Below the pieces are notes generated by a model, which had not been told where the DNA came from, did no database searches, and was given only the letters and a program-made list of their open reading frames with translations. DNA of 64,000 bases from Rhizobium viscosum (GTDB taxonomy: Bacteria; Pseudomonadota; Alphaproteobacteria; Rhizobiales; Rhizobiaceae), in the NCBI RefSeq assembly GCF_014873945.1, contig NZ_JADBEC010000001.1, forward strand, positions 3,055,001 to 3,119,000, written 5' to 3'. Both the position numbers and the translations under genes were made by a program. This document shows, piece after piece, positions 34,428-43,470 of this stretch (its first letter is position 1; every line of letters begins with the position of its first letter).

Positions 34428-37400
34428 TTGAATTTTACCGGGGAACTCCTAGAGCTGGCCTGTCGCCGGATCGCCGATCTGGATACCCCGGCCTATGTCA
34501 AAAACAGCGAACTCCGCTATGTCGCCGTCAACGAGGCCTATGCCCGCTTCTTCGGCCGCGAGATATCCGATTTCATCGGGCGGCGCAGCCGCGAATTGTT
34601 CGACCGACCGGAAGAAGAGGAGCGCGAGGATCGGGAACGCCGCGCGCTGGTGTTCGGTACGGAAGAGAGCGCCATCTCCTTCGATGCCGCCGGCCTCAGC
34701 CATGAGCGCGTGCTGATCGAGAGCTTTTCGCCTTCCCAGGACCGGGCTTACGTGCTCGGCATCTTCGATATGCGCGAGCCGCGTCGCGCCATTCCCGAGG
34801 TTGCGGATACGATGGCGACCGATCTCGGCCGTATCCGCGAGGCACTCGAAAATCTCGATCATCCGATCGGTATCTTTGCCGATGACGGCCGGCCGCTAAT
34901 CGTTAATGCGGCCTATCGTGGGGATAGCAAGTCTGCGCCCGATGGCAGCAGGTATGCGCCTGATGGCAGCAAGTCTGCGCCTGATGGCAACAAGTCCGCG
35001 CCAGGAGGGGAGACGGCCTGGCATGAGAGCGTGCGGGAGCGTGACCTGCTGCGCACCATCATGGAGGATCTTCCGGTCGCCGCTTTCGTGCGGGACGAGG
35101 ACCACCGGCTGGTCTATGCCAACCAATATTACGAGACCTTCACCGGTCATGCCCGTTCCAAGGTACTCGGCCTGACCGAGCACGACATGTTCGGGCAGGA
35201 AGCGGGCGAGGCGATCTATCGGGAAAACCTGCGGGCTCTGAAAAACGGCGTGCTGACCGAGGTCGAGAGCTATCTGCCGAATACCGACGGCGAAGTCTTC
35301 CAGGTGATCTCTCGCGTCAACCGGGTCGTAACGCCCGATGGCAAGCGTTATGTCGTCGGTTCCTTCTCCGATATCACGCCGCTGAAAGCGCGTGAGAAGG
35401 AATTGATTGAGGCACGCCAGCAAGAGGAAATGCTGCATCAGGAAATCGAGAGCATCCTGCGCTCGCTGCCGGTCGGGGTACTGATCCTCGACAATGATCA
35501 CACTATCCTCTACGTCAATGACGAGTTCTACAGCATCTGGGAGCTGCCGCTCGACGACCGTTTCGATGGGCGGCCGTTCATCGATGTCGTCAAGCGCAAT
35601 TACGAGCTTGGCCGCTACGGCGATACGCAGACGCCGGAAGAAATTTATGCGTTCCGCAAAGGGCTTTTCGAAGATGAAAACCCCGAGCCGATCCAGCTCG
35701 ATTGGGCTGCCGGGAAGTCAGTCATCTTCGACTCCCGGCGCATTTCCTCCAACCGCATCCTGCTGACTTATTCCGATATTTCCGCGGTGCGCGAGCGCGA
35801 GCAGGAAATCCATGAGGCGCGCGCCGCACTGGAGAGCCTCGGCGAGATGATGCGCGACGCCACGCATGCCATGTCGCAGGGGCTTGCGATCGTCCGGGAC
35901 GGCGTGATCAAGCTTTCCAACGACGGGCTTGCCGAAGTGCTGCGCATTCCGGCCGAGCTGACCGAGGCGGGCAGAGAATGGATCGATCTCTTCCAGTTCT
36001 GCGCCAATCGCGGCGATTTCCACGACAAGGCGATCGAAACGCTGGAGGAGTGGCGCGCCAATATCGCCGCGCGCCAGCCGATCTCCACCGTCTTCCACGT
36101 CGGCGGTGAGCGCTGGGTGAATATGGAAGCCACTATCAGCGAACGGCAGCATTGGGTGGCGCTGTTTACCGACGTCACCGAACTCAAGCAGCGCGAGGAG
36201 GAACTGACCGAGCTTCTGTCGCGCGCCGAGGCCGCCGACCGCGCCAAGTCGGAATTCCTTGCCAATATGAGCCATGAGATCCGCACGCCGATGAACGGCG
36301 TGCTCGGCATGGCGGAACTGCTTGCCAAGACCAATCTCGATACCCGCCAGAAGACCTTTGTCGATATCATCGTCAAATCGGGCAATGCGCTTTTGACGAT
36401 CATCAACGACATCCTCGATTTCTCGAAGATCGATGCCGGGCAGATGAAATTGCGCAAGGCGGCCTTCGATCTCGTCGAGGCCGTCGAGGATGTAGCGACG
36501 CTCTTGTCTTCGCCTGCGGCGGAAAAGGATATCGAGCTTCTGGTGCGCTCCGCCCCCGATCTGCCGGCCGCCGTCATCGGTGATGCCGGGCGCTTCCGCC
36601 AGATCGTCACCAATCTCGTCGGCAATGCTGTCAAATTCACCGAGCGCGGCCATGTCTTCGTCGATATCGGTTTCGAGCCTTCCGCCGGCGGCGAGATCAT
36701 GACCAGCATCCGCATCGAGGATACCGGCATCGGCATTCCGCCCGAGAAGGTGGACTCGGTCTTCGACAAATTCTCGCAGGTCGATTCCTCATCGACCCGG
36801 CGGCATGAGGGCACGGGCCTGGGCCTGGCAATCACTGCCGGTCTCGTCGATCTCTTCGGCGGCTACATCGATGTCGAAAGCGAATGGGGCAAGGGTTCGG
36901 TCTTTACCGTCAAGCTGCCTTTCGCCGTTGCCGCCGCCCGCATCGAGCCGAAGCCCTTGCCGATCAATGTGCAGGGTGCGCGCGTCCTCGTCGTCGATGA
37001 CAATGAGGTCAATCGCCGGATTCTCACCGAACAGCTCGGCCTCTGGGGCTTTGACGGCGTTGCCGCAGAGGGCGGCGCCACGGGCTTTGCCATTCTGGAG
37101 GCCGCCGCTGATCTCGGCATCAAGGTCGATGCCGTCGTGCTCGATTATCATATGCCCGACATGAACGGCGCCGAGGTCGCCCGCCGCCTGCGCGCTGACA
37201 GCCGTTTCGTTGACCTGCCGATCATCTTCCTGACCTCGATGGATATTTCCGGCACCGAGAAGGAATTTGCGGCGCTGAACGGCCATGCGCATCTGATGAA
37301 ACCGGCGCGCGCCAACTTGCTGCGCAATACGGTCGTCGAGGTAGTGCGGGCAAGCCGCGTCAAACAGGCTTCCGAGGCCGAGATTGCACGGCTGCAGAAG

Positions 37401-37859
37401 GAAGCCGAGGCGCCGCCGCCAGCGCCTGCTCCGGCTCCGCAAAAACGAGCGGCCGATTTCGTCGATGTTCTCGTGGCTGAAGACAACGAGGTCAACCAGA
37501 TCGTCTTCACGCAGATCCTACAGGGGACCGGGCTTTCCTTCCTCGTCGTCAATAATGGCCAAGAGGCTGTGGAGGCCTGGGAGCAGCACACGCCGCGCCT
37601 GATCATGATGGACGTGTCCATGCCTGTCATGAACGGCCATCAGGCGACCAAGCTTATCCGCGAGAGGGAGTGGGGCCAGGGCCATCGTGTCCCGATCATC
37701 GGAGTGACGGCGCATGCGCTGGAAAGCGACCGCGAGCTTTGCCTCGATGCCGGCATGGATGATTATATGTCCAAGCCGATCAGCCCCGAGCTTCTGGAGG
37801 ACAAGATTCGCCAGTGGCTTGGTGGCGGCGAATTGCAGCCGGGCCGCTCCGGTTACTGA
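34428..37859 (+). CDS. Multi-PAS hybrid histidine kinase with two receiver domains
   Basis: This 1143-residue sensor kinase has no obvious membrane helices. PAS regions lie at about 8-110, 206-320, 344-450 and 466-585; a partial PAS start (DHPIGIFADDGRPLIVNAAYR) ends in a 21-bp tandem repeat at residues 167-194. The phosphorylated His is His616 (LANMSHEIRTPMNG), followed by HATPase motifs (NLVGNAVKFTE, DTGIGIP, GTGLGLAI). Receiver 1 has Asp906 (VVLDYHMPD) and receiver 2 has Asp1062 (IMMDVSMPV). No histidine phosphotransfer domain is present, so phosphate must pass to a separate protein. TTG start with GGGAG ten bases upstream; no cognate regulator is adjacent. Confidence 0.92.
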   Translation: MNFTGELLELACRRIADLDTPAYVKNSELRYVAVNEAYARFFGREISDFIGRRSRELFDRPEEEEREDRERRALVFGTEESAISFDAAGLSHERVLIESFSPSQDRAYVLGIFDMREPRRAIPEVADTMATDLGRIREALENLDHPIGIFADDGRPLIVNAAYRGDSKSAPDGSRYAPDGSKSAPDGNKSAPGGETAWHESVRERDLLRTIMEDLPVAAFVRDEDHRLVYANQYYETFTGHARSKVLGLTEHDMFGQEAGEAIYRENLRALKNGVLTEVESYLPNTDGEVFQVISRVNRVVTPDGKRYVVGSFSDITPLKAREKELIEARQQEEMLHQEIESILRSLPVGVLILDNDHTILYVNDEFYSIWELPLDDRFDGRPFIDVVKRNYELGRYGDTQTPEEIYAFRKGLFEDENPEPIQLDWAAGKSVIFDSRRISSNRILLTYSDISAVREREQEIHEARAALESLGEMMRDATHAMSQGLAIVRDGVIKLSNDGLAEVLRIPAELTEAGREWIDLFQFCANRGDFHDKAIETLEEWRANIAARQPISTVFHVGGERWVNMEATISERQHWVALFTDVTELKQREEELTELLSRAEAADRAKSEFLANMSHEIRTPMNGVLGMAELLAKTNLDTRQKTFVDIIVKSGNALLTIINDILDFSKIDAGQMKLRKAAFDLVEAVEDVATLLSSPAAEKDIELLVRSAPDLPAAVIGDAGRFRQIVTNLVGNAVKFTERGHVFVDIGFEPSAGGEIMTSIRIEDTGIGIPPEKVDSVFDKFSQVDSSSTRRHEGTGLGLAITAGLVDLFGGYIDVESEWGKGSVFTVKLPFAVAAARIEPKPLPINVQGARVLVVDDNEVNRRILTEQLGLWGFDGVAAEGGATGFAILEAAADLGIKVDAVVLDYHMPDMNGAEVARRLRADSRFVDLPIIFLTSMDISGTEKEFAALNGHAHLMKPARANLLRNTVVEVVRASRVKQASEAEIARLQKEAEAPPPAPAPAPQKRAADFVDVLVAEDNEVNQIVFTQILQGTGLSFLVVNNGQEAVEAWEQHTPRLIMMDVSMPVMNGHQATKLIREREWGQGHRVPIIGVTAHALESDRELCLDAGMDDYMSKPISPELLEDKIRQWLGGGELQPGRSGY
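34926..35009 (+). repeat. Four 21-bp units encoding SKSAPDG-type repeats
   Basis: Four tandem 21-base units translate as SKSAPDG, SRYAPDG, SKSAPDG and NKSAPGG inside the linker between PAS regions of the hybrid kinase. The length is a multiple of three, so gain or loss of units leaves the frame intact. Confidence 0.9.
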
Positions 37860-38575
37860 GGCTTTACCCCGCAGAGCATTTCCCGTTTGCCGGCAAAGCC
37901 CTTGCGCCGCTCAATTGAGAAACCGGCGGCTGCGAGATTGCGTCGCACGAAGCCTGCTGCGGCATAGGTGGCAAAACTGCCGCCGGGAACAGTCCTCTCA
38001 CAGACGAGGCGCATCAGCTCTTCCGACCACATATCGCTGTTGCGCGACGGAGCGAAGCCGTCGAGATACCAGGCGTCGAAACCGGGAACGGCTTCAGAAA
38101 CTCCATCGATTGCACGGCCGCAGATGACGCTGAGCCTCGTCTGCTCATCCAGATCGAGCGCGACGATGCCTTCAGGACTATCTGGCCAGAGGGCGGCCAA
38201 CGCCTGGCGCTCAGCATCGATTTCAGGCCAATGTGCAAGCGCACGGTCGATTTCTTCGCGGAGCATGGGATAGAGTTCGAAGGACATGAAATGCAGATGC
38301 CGACCCGGCTGGCGGTGGAGCTTCCACTGTCGCCAGGTTTCGGAAAAATTGAGCCCCGTGCCGAAGCCGAGTTCGCCAATGAGAAAGGCCGACCGGCCGC
38401 TCCACCGTTCGGGCAGGCCGTTTCCCGAGAGGAAGACGTGGCCGCATTCCAGCCGCCCGTCGGTCTGGCAATAAAAATGGTCGCCAAAGGCGGTCGAATA
38501 GGGCATATCGCCGTCGCGCCATTCGAGGGGCTGCGGCTTGCCCGCGCCGATCTGATCGGGATTGATGTCTGTCAT
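37853..38575 (-). CDS. mnmD: tRNA 5-methylaminomethyl-2-thiouridine methyltransferase-like (MnmD)
   Basis: This 240-residue SAM-dependent methyltransferase corresponds to the N-terminal MnmC1 half: opening PQPLEWRDGDMPYSTAFGDHFY, SAM motif GELGFGTGLNF, FMSFELYPM, and the target-site segment FDAWYLDGFAPSRNSDMWS, then GGSFATYAAAGFVRRNL. It would methylate nm5s2U34 in tRNA wobble position. Its ATG (38573-38575) overlaps the divergent FAD oxidoreductase ATG (38574-38576). The 3' end overlaps the hybrid kinase end by seven bases. Confidence 0.88.
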   Translation of the reverse strand: MTDINPDQIGAGKPQPLEWRDGDMPYSTAFGDHFYCQTDGRLECGHVFLSGNGLPERWSGRSAFLIGELGFGTGLNFSETWRQWKLHRQPGRHLHFMSFELYPMLREEIDRALAHWPEIDAERQALAALWPDSPEGIVALDLDEQTRLSVICGRAIDGVSEAVPGFDAWYLDGFAPSRNSDMWSEELMRLVCERTVPGGSFATYAAAGFVRRNLAAAGFSIERRKGFAGKREMLCGVKPQ

Positions 38576-39752
38576 GGAAAAAGCCGATAATCCCGCCCCG
38601 GCCTCGGGTCAATCATCGATCGATCTCCTTATTGTCGGCGGCGGTATCATGGGCCTGTGGGCAGCCGTGCATGCCGAACGCCGGGGCATCAAAACGTTGC
38701 TGGCCGATGCGGGGCATCTTGGCAGCGGGGCAAGTGGTGGACTGCTCGGCGCCCTGATGCCGCATATGCCGGACCGCTGGTCGGAAAAGAAGCAATTTCA
38801 ATTCGATGCGCTGGTTTCGCTGGAGGCGGAGATTGCCGCAATCGAAGAGGCGACCGGGCTTTCGGCCGGTTATCGGCGCTCCGGCCGGCTCATCCCGCTG
38901 CCAAAGCCGCATCTGCGCAAAATCGCGCTTGGACATTCCGCAGATGCAGAGGTTCACTGGAAAGCGGGAGAGCGGCGGTTCCATTGGCATGTGCTGGACA
39001 GGCCACCGGGCGAAGGCTGGATCGATCCGGCAGCCGGTGAAAGCGGTTTTGTGCATGACACACTCGCCGCCCGCGTCGCGCCGCGTTCGCTGATCGCTGC
39101 GCTCAAAGCCTTTCTGCGCGAGGCACGGCATGTGCGGGTATCGGAGCAAACGGAAATAGCAGATCTCGATCCGGCACGAGGAACGGCCTCGCTCGATGGC
39201 GGGACCATCTTTTTCGGCCGCTGCATCCTTGCTGCGGGATATCGCTCGTTTCCCTTTCTGGAGAAGCTGACGCCGGGGTTGCAGAAACCTCTCGGGCAAG
39301 CGGTGAAAGGGCAAGCGGCATTGCTTGCGGCCGATATCGACCCCGGCTTGCCGACAATCTTCCGCGATGGGCTTTATGTCGTGGCGCATGAGGGCGGCCA
39401 TGTGGCAGTCGGCAGCACCAGCGAGAACAGCTTCGCCGATCCCTTTTCCACGGATGAGCAGCTCGACGCGCTGATCGAAGCCGCCCGCGATATGGTTCCT
39501 GCGCTGCGCGATGCGCCCGTTATCGAGCGCTGGGCCGGATTGCGCCCCAAGGCGATCGATCGCGATCCGATGGTCGGCGCGCATCCGGAGAATCACAATC
39601 TCATCGCCCTGACCGGTGGTTTCAAGGTCAGTTTCGGGCTCGCGCATCGGCTGGCGGAAGCGGCAATATGCATTGCAAGCGATGCAAATGCGGAATTTTT
39701 GTTGCCGGAAAGCTTTGCAATTTCAAACCACATCGCAATCTCTTCACGTTAA
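38574..39752 (+). CDS. FAD-dependent oxidoreductase, MnmC2/DAO-like
   Basis: This protein of about 392 residues has an N-terminal FAD site LLIVGGGIMGLWAAVHAERRG and the DAO-family core GASGGLLGALMPHMPDRW, a segment shaped like the GASGNRQGALYP region of MnmC. The C-terminal FAD contact is seen in ERWAGLRPKAIDRDPMVG and ALTGGFKVSFGLAH. In fused MnmC the C-terminal FAD domain removes the carboxymethyl group from cmnm5s2U before the MnmD step. The head-to-head partner MnmD makes that role attractive, but glycine/D-amino-acid oxidase-like activity remains possible. ATG 38565 is an alternative in-frame start. Confidence 0.82.
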   Translation: MEKADNPAPASGQSSIDLLIVGGGIMGLWAAVHAERRGIKTLLADAGHLGSGASGGLLGALMPHMPDRWSEKKQFQFDALVSLEAEIAAIEEATGLSAGYRRSGRLIPLPKPHLRKIALGHSADAEVHWKAGERRFHWHVLDRPPGEGWIDPAAGESGFVHDTLAARVAPRSLIAALKAFLREARHVRVSEQTEIADLDPARGTASLDGGTIFFGRCILAAGYRSFPFLEKLTPGLQKPLGQAVKGQAALLAADIDPGLPTIFRDGLYVVAHEGGHVAVGSTSENSFADPFSTDEQLDALIEAARDMVPALRDAPVIERWAGLRPKAIDRDPMVGAHPENHNLIALTGGFKVSFGLAHRLAEAAICIASDANAEFLLPESFAISNHIAISSR

Positions 39753-39868
39753 ACGTGAATTAGAAGCCGCTCCGCTTCGTTATTCTGTCATGCAAATCAC
39801 CTATCTGCTTGCGCATCGACGGCGCGGGATGGGATCCCGCGCTCATTTCATCCGATGGAGGAAATCGC

Positions 39869-40576
39869 ATGCGCTATGCCATTTGCTTCACGCCATCAGC
39901 GAGCGATCCGCTCTCGCATGTGGCGGCCAATTGGCTTGGCCGCAACGTATTTTCAGGTGACATGGTCGAGCCGCCGGCAATCCGCGGCCTCGGGATCCAT
40001 GAGATCGCCTTTCATACGGCAGTGCCGCGTCGCTACGGGTTCCACGGCGTGTTGAAAGCCCCTTTCCACCTCTCGTCCGAGGTTTCCGAATCGCAACTCC
40101 TGCGCGACCTCATGCGGTTTTGCGGGACGTTGTCGCCCTTCCAGATTCCGCGCCTGGAAGTTGCGCGCCTCGGCACTTTCTACAGCCTGTCGCCGATCCG
40201 CCCTTGCGACCAAGTTCACTACCTCTCTTCGGCGATCGTTCAGGAGTTCGACCGGTTCCGTGCGCCGCTCTCCGAGGCGGATATCGAGCGCAGTGATCCG
40301 GATGGACTTTCGGCCGCGCAATTCGCGAACCTGCATCGCTGGGGTAACCCCTACGTAATGGACGAATTCCGCTTCCACATGCCGGTCACAGGCCCTGTCA
40401 ATGCCATCGACATGCCGCGCATCGAGCAGGCGCTGCGGTCGATATTCGATCCGGTGCTTGTCGAGCCGGTGACGGTCTCGAATGTCGCGCTGATGATCGA
40501 GGAGGGCGCCGGCGGCCCGTTCCGGGTGCACTCGCTGCATCCGATGGGCAAGGTGAGCGCGCGCAAGATCGCCTGA
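39869..40576 (+). CDS. DUF1045 protein (2H phosphoesterase-like)
   Basis: This 235-residue protein starts MRYAICFTPSASDPL with GGAGGAAA before the ATG. It matches the DUF1045/phosphonate-operon-associated family with two motifs of the 2H fold, FHGVLKAPFHL and RFHMPVTGPV. Such proteins are thought to act on cyclic phosphates or RNA-like substrates, and relatives occur next to phn genes. No phosphonate genes are visible here; instead the purine-breakdown operon follows 100 bases downstream on the same strand. Role not established. Confidence 0.78.
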   Translation: MRYAICFTPSASDPLSHVAANWLGRNVFSGDMVEPPAIRGLGIHEIAFHTAVPRRYGFHGVLKAPFHLSSEVSESQLLRDLMRFCGTLSPFQIPRLEVARLGTFYSLSPIRPCDQVHYLSSAIVQEFDRFRAPLSEADIERSDPDGLSAAQFANLHRWGNPYVMDEFRFHMPVTGPVNAIDMPRIEQALRSIFDPVLVEPVTVSNVALMIEEGAGGPFRVHSLHPMGKVSARKIA

Positions 40577-40675
40577 AGTACACGCCTCGGGCCTAAGGTC
40601 AAATACGCACTTTTACGCCTCGACATTCCGCTCATGGATGCTACCGTTTCACCTGTCTTTTCAAAAGGTGATTTG

Positions 40676-41599
40676 ATGGTATCCGAGACCTATCCGCGCA
40701 ATCTTATCGGCTATGGGCGCAATACACCCGACCCGAAGTGGCCCGGCGAGGCGCGTGTCGCAGTGCAGTTCGTCATCAATTACGAAGAGGGCGGCGAGAG
40801 CTCGATCCTCGACGGCGATCCGGCGTCGGAGAACCTGCTGTCGGAAATCGTCGGTGCGCAGCCCTGGCCGAACCAGCGCAATCTCAACATGGAGTCGATC
40901 TACGAATACGGCTCGCGCGCGGGCTTCTGGCGGCTCTGGCGTCTTTTCACCGATCTCAAGGTGCAGGCGACCGTCTATGGCGTGACACTTGCCATGGCCC
41001 GCAATCCGGAAGCGGTCGCCGCCATGAAGGAAGCGGGCTGGGAGATCGCCAGCCACGGCTATCGCTGGCTGGAATACAAGGATTTCCCCGAGGATCTGGA
41101 GCGCAAGCATATTGTCGAAGCCGTGCGCCTGCACACCGAGCTGACAGGTGAGCGGCCTTATGGCATGTATCAGGGCAAGCCCTCCGACAATACGCTGAAG
41201 CTGGTGCAGGAAGAGGGCGGCTTCCTCTATTCGTCGGACTCCTATGCCGACGATCTGCCCTATTGGGTGAAGGGCATCGACGAAAATCCCTTCCTTATCA
41301 TTCCCTATACGCTCGAAACCAACGATATGCGCTTTGCGACGCCTCAGGGTTTCAATTCCGGCGATCAGTTCTTCACCTACCTCAAGGATGCGTTCGATAC
41401 GCTCTACGAGGAAGGCAAGGAGGGCAGTCCGAAGATGATGTCCGTCGGCCTGCATTGCCGGCTCGTCGGCCGGCCCGGACGCGTGGCGTCGCTGAGGCGC
41501 TTCATGGAATATGTGCTGAAACACGATAAGGTGTGGATCCCGCGCCGGATCGAGATCGCGCAGCACTGGCATGCGAACCACAAGCCGGAAACAGTCTGA
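40676..41599 (+). CDS. puuE: Allantoinase PuuE
   Basis: This 307-residue polysaccharide-deacetylase-fold enzyme hydrolyses (S)-allantoin to allantoate without a cofactor binuclear centre of the classical amidohydrolase type. Features: FVINYEEGGESSILDGDP start, YGSRAGFWRLWRLF, GWEIASHGYRWLEYKDF, YSSDSYADDLPYWV and PYTLETNDMRFATPQGF, all typical of PuuE. ATG at 40676 has AAAGGTGA upstream. Its stop shares one base with uraD. First gene of the allantoin operon. Confidence 0.92.
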   Translation: MVSETYPRNLIGYGRNTPDPKWPGEARVAVQFVINYEEGGESSILDGDPASENLLSEIVGAQPWPNQRNLNMESIYEYGSRAGFWRLWRLFTDLKVQATVYGVTLAMARNPEAVAAMKEAGWEIASHGYRWLEYKDFPEDLERKHIVEAVRLHTELTGERPYGMYQGKPSDNTLKLVQEEGGFLYSSDSYADDLPYWVKGIDENPFLIIPYTLETNDMRFATPQGFNSGDQFFTYLKDAFDTLYEEGKEGSPKMMSVGLHCRLVGRPGRVASLRRFMEYVLKHDKVWIPRRIEIAQHWHANHKPETV

Positions 41600-42096
41600 T
41601 GATTTCGCGCAGCGAATTTGTGTCCCGCTTCGGCGGCGTCTTCGAGCATTCGCCCTTCATCGCAGAGCGGGCCTATGACGACGGCTTTGTCGGTGAGAAG
41701 CTGACTGTGGATCGTGTCCATACGGAGCTCGTCGCCATTTTCCGCGCGGCGAGCAGGGAGGAGCGCCTCGGCGTGTTGCGCGCTCATCCCGATCTTGCCG
41801 GGCGGCTGGCGATATCGGGCGAGCTGACGGAAGACAGCAGACGAGAACAGGCCGGTGCCGGGCTCGACCGGTTGAGCCCGGAAGAGCACGCGCGTTTTAC
41901 CGAGCTTAATTCCGCCTATACGCAGAAATTCGGTTTTCCCTTCATCATCGCGGTGAAGGGGCTGAACAAGGACGATATCCTTGCCGCTTTCGAAAAGCGG
42001 ATCGACAATACCAGCGACGAAGAATTCGTGACTGCGGCAGCCGAGGTCGAAAAGATCGCGCTGCTGCGCCTAGCATCCATGCTTCCGGAGACCTGA
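41599..42096 (+). CDS. uraD: OHCU decarboxylase
   Basis: This 165-residue helical enzyme decarboxylates 2-oxo-4-hydroxy-4-carboxy-5-ureidoimidazoline to (S)-allantoin. Seen: FVSRFGGVFEHSPFIAERAY, the catalytic His in RAHPDLAGRLA, and FPFIIAVKGLNKDDILAAFEKRI. The ATG overlaps the puuE stop (TGATG), and alc begins at the very next base after the uraD stop. It acts after UraH in the same pathway. Confidence 0.93.
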   Translation: MISRSEFVSRFGGVFEHSPFIAERAYDDGFVGEKLTVDRVHTELVAIFRAASREERLGVLRAHPDLAGRLAISGELTEDSRREQAGAGLDRLSPEEHARFTELNSAYTQKFGFPFIIAVKGLNKDDILAAFEKRIDNTSDEEFVTAAAEVEKIALLRLASMLPET

Positions 42097-43119
42097 ATGA
42101 CCGATACGACCAGTACCAGCCTGCCGGCTTTCGCCACGGGCGCCATCAATCTTGCCTCGGCCCGTCTCGGTGCCAAGGGTCTCTACGCCACGGACGAATT
42201 CTTCGCGCCGCTGGAGCGCATGCTGCAGGACGTGCCGGCAAGTTTCGATCCGGATCTCTACGACGATAACGGCAAGTACATGGACGGCTGGGAAAGCCGC
42301 CGCAAGCGCGTTCCGGGCCATGACTGGGCGATCGTGAAGCTCGCCATGCCGGGCCGCATCTTCGGCTTCGACGTCGATACCAGCTATTTCACCGGCAATT
42401 ATCCGCCGCATTGCTCGATCGAGGCTGCCTTTGTCGAGGGCGGCGATCCTGATGATGCGACGCAGTGGACCGAAATCCTGGCGAAGTCGCCGCTCGGCTC
42501 CAGTGCACACCATTTCTTTGAAAATGCCGATAAGCAGAAGATCTGGACGCATCTTCGCCTGCACATCTATCCGGATGGTGGTGTGGCGCGTCTTCGCATC
42601 TATGGTTCGGCCTATTTCGACTGGTCGAAGGTCGGTGCCGGCGAGGAGATCGACCTTGCCTATATCTTCAACGGTGCCAAAGCGCTTGCCTGGTCGGATG
42701 CGCATTATGGCCATCCGGACAAGCTGCTCGGTCCTGGACGCGGCCTCAACATGGGCGACGGCTGGGAAACCAAGCGCCGCCGCGGCCCCGGTCACGACTG
42801 GGCGATCATCCGTCTCGGCCATGCCGGTACGATCAAGCGCGTGATCGTCGACACGGCCTTCTTCAAGGGCAATTTCCCCGACACCTGCGAACTGTTCGGC
42901 GCCTATCTGCCCGATCTCGGCGATACGCTCTCGGAGGCCGATATCGCCGCATCCGAAAACTGGAAGCCGATCCTGCCGCGCAGCAAGCTGCAGATGGATC
43001 ATATCCATGAATATGGCAGCGATGCCATTGCCGATATCGGTCCCATTACGCATGTGCGCTATGCCATGCATCCGGATGGCGGCACGATGCGGCTCAGGCT
43101 CTATGGGGTGAAGGCTTGA
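42097..43119 (+). CDS. alc: Allantoicase
   Basis: This 340-residue protein has two similar beta-sandwich halves (YMDGWESRRKRVPGHDWAIVKLA and MGDGWETKRRRGPGHDWAIIRLG, split here as YMDGWESRRKRVPGHDWAI and GDGWETKRRRGPGHDWAI), the signature of allantoicase. It hydrolyses allantoate to ureidoglycolate and urea. It directly abuts uraD and precedes the MNT/HEPN pair, beyond which allA continues the pathway. Confidence 0.93.
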   Translation: MTDTTSTSLPAFATGAINLASARLGAKGLYATDEFFAPLERMLQDVPASFDPDLYDDNGKYMDGWESRRKRVPGHDWAIVKLAMPGRIFGFDVDTSYFTGNYPPHCSIEAAFVEGGDPDDATQWTEILAKSPLGSSAHHFFENADKQKIWTHLRLHIYPDGGVARLRIYGSAYFDWSKVGAGEEIDLAYIFNGAKALAWSDAHYGHPDKLLGPGRGLNMGDGWETKRRRGPGHDWAIIRLGHAGTIKRVIVDTAFFKGNFPDTCELFGAYLPDLGDTLSEADIAASENWKPILPRSKLQMDHIHEYGSDAIADIGPITHVRYAMHPDGGTMRLRLYGVKA

Positions 43120-43152
43120 GTTCTTTTCTCTTTCAGTCCCGTCCCTTATATT

Positions 43153-43176
43153 CGCGGCATCAGGAGTGATGCCGCG
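43153..43176 (+). promoter_or_regulatory. Hairpin displaying the mntA ribosome-binding site
   Basis: CGCGGCATCA (43153-43162), loop GGAG (43163-43166), TGATGCCGCG (43167-43176) form a perfect 10-bp stem ending at the base before the mntA ATG. The loop holds the Shine-Dalgarno GGAG. The DNA palindrome could also be an operator for the MntA-HepT complex. Confidence 0.75.
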
Positions 43177-43470
43177 ATGAGACCGTCGGAAGTGCTGGAG
43201 AGGAACAGGCAAGCAATCCGCGAAGCGACCAAACGCTTCAACGCGGCGAATCCGCGTGTCTTCGGCTCTGTCGCCCGTGGTGAGGATCGGCCGGACAGTG
43301 ATCTGGACATTCTGGTGGACGCGCTGCCAGGCAGCACATTGCTGACGCTTGGCGGTTTGCAGGATGCTTTGGAGCAGATGATGATTGGCACGTCGATCCA
43401 CCTGCTGACACCCGGCGATTTTCCCGAATCGATCCGCAGCCGAGTTCTTTCCGAGGCCAAGCCCATATGA
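43177..43470 (+). CDS. mntA: MNT-domain nucleotidyltransferase antitoxin MntA
   Basis: This 97-residue minimal nucleotidyltransferase has the catalytic pattern GSVARG...SDLDILV (GS at 30-31; Asp42 and Asp44 as the D-x-D pair). In characterised MntA/HepT modules the antitoxin adds AMP to a tyrosine of the HEPN toxin and so silences it. It overlaps the hepT gene by four bases, giving coupled translation. It is preceded by a hairpin with the ribosome site in its loop. It sits between alc and allA, interrupting the purine operon. Confidence 0.9.
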   Translation: MRPSEVLERNRQAIREATKRFNAANPRVFGSVARGEDRPDSDLDILVDALPGSTLLTLGGLQDALEQMMIGTSIHLLTPGDFPESIRSRVLSEAKPI

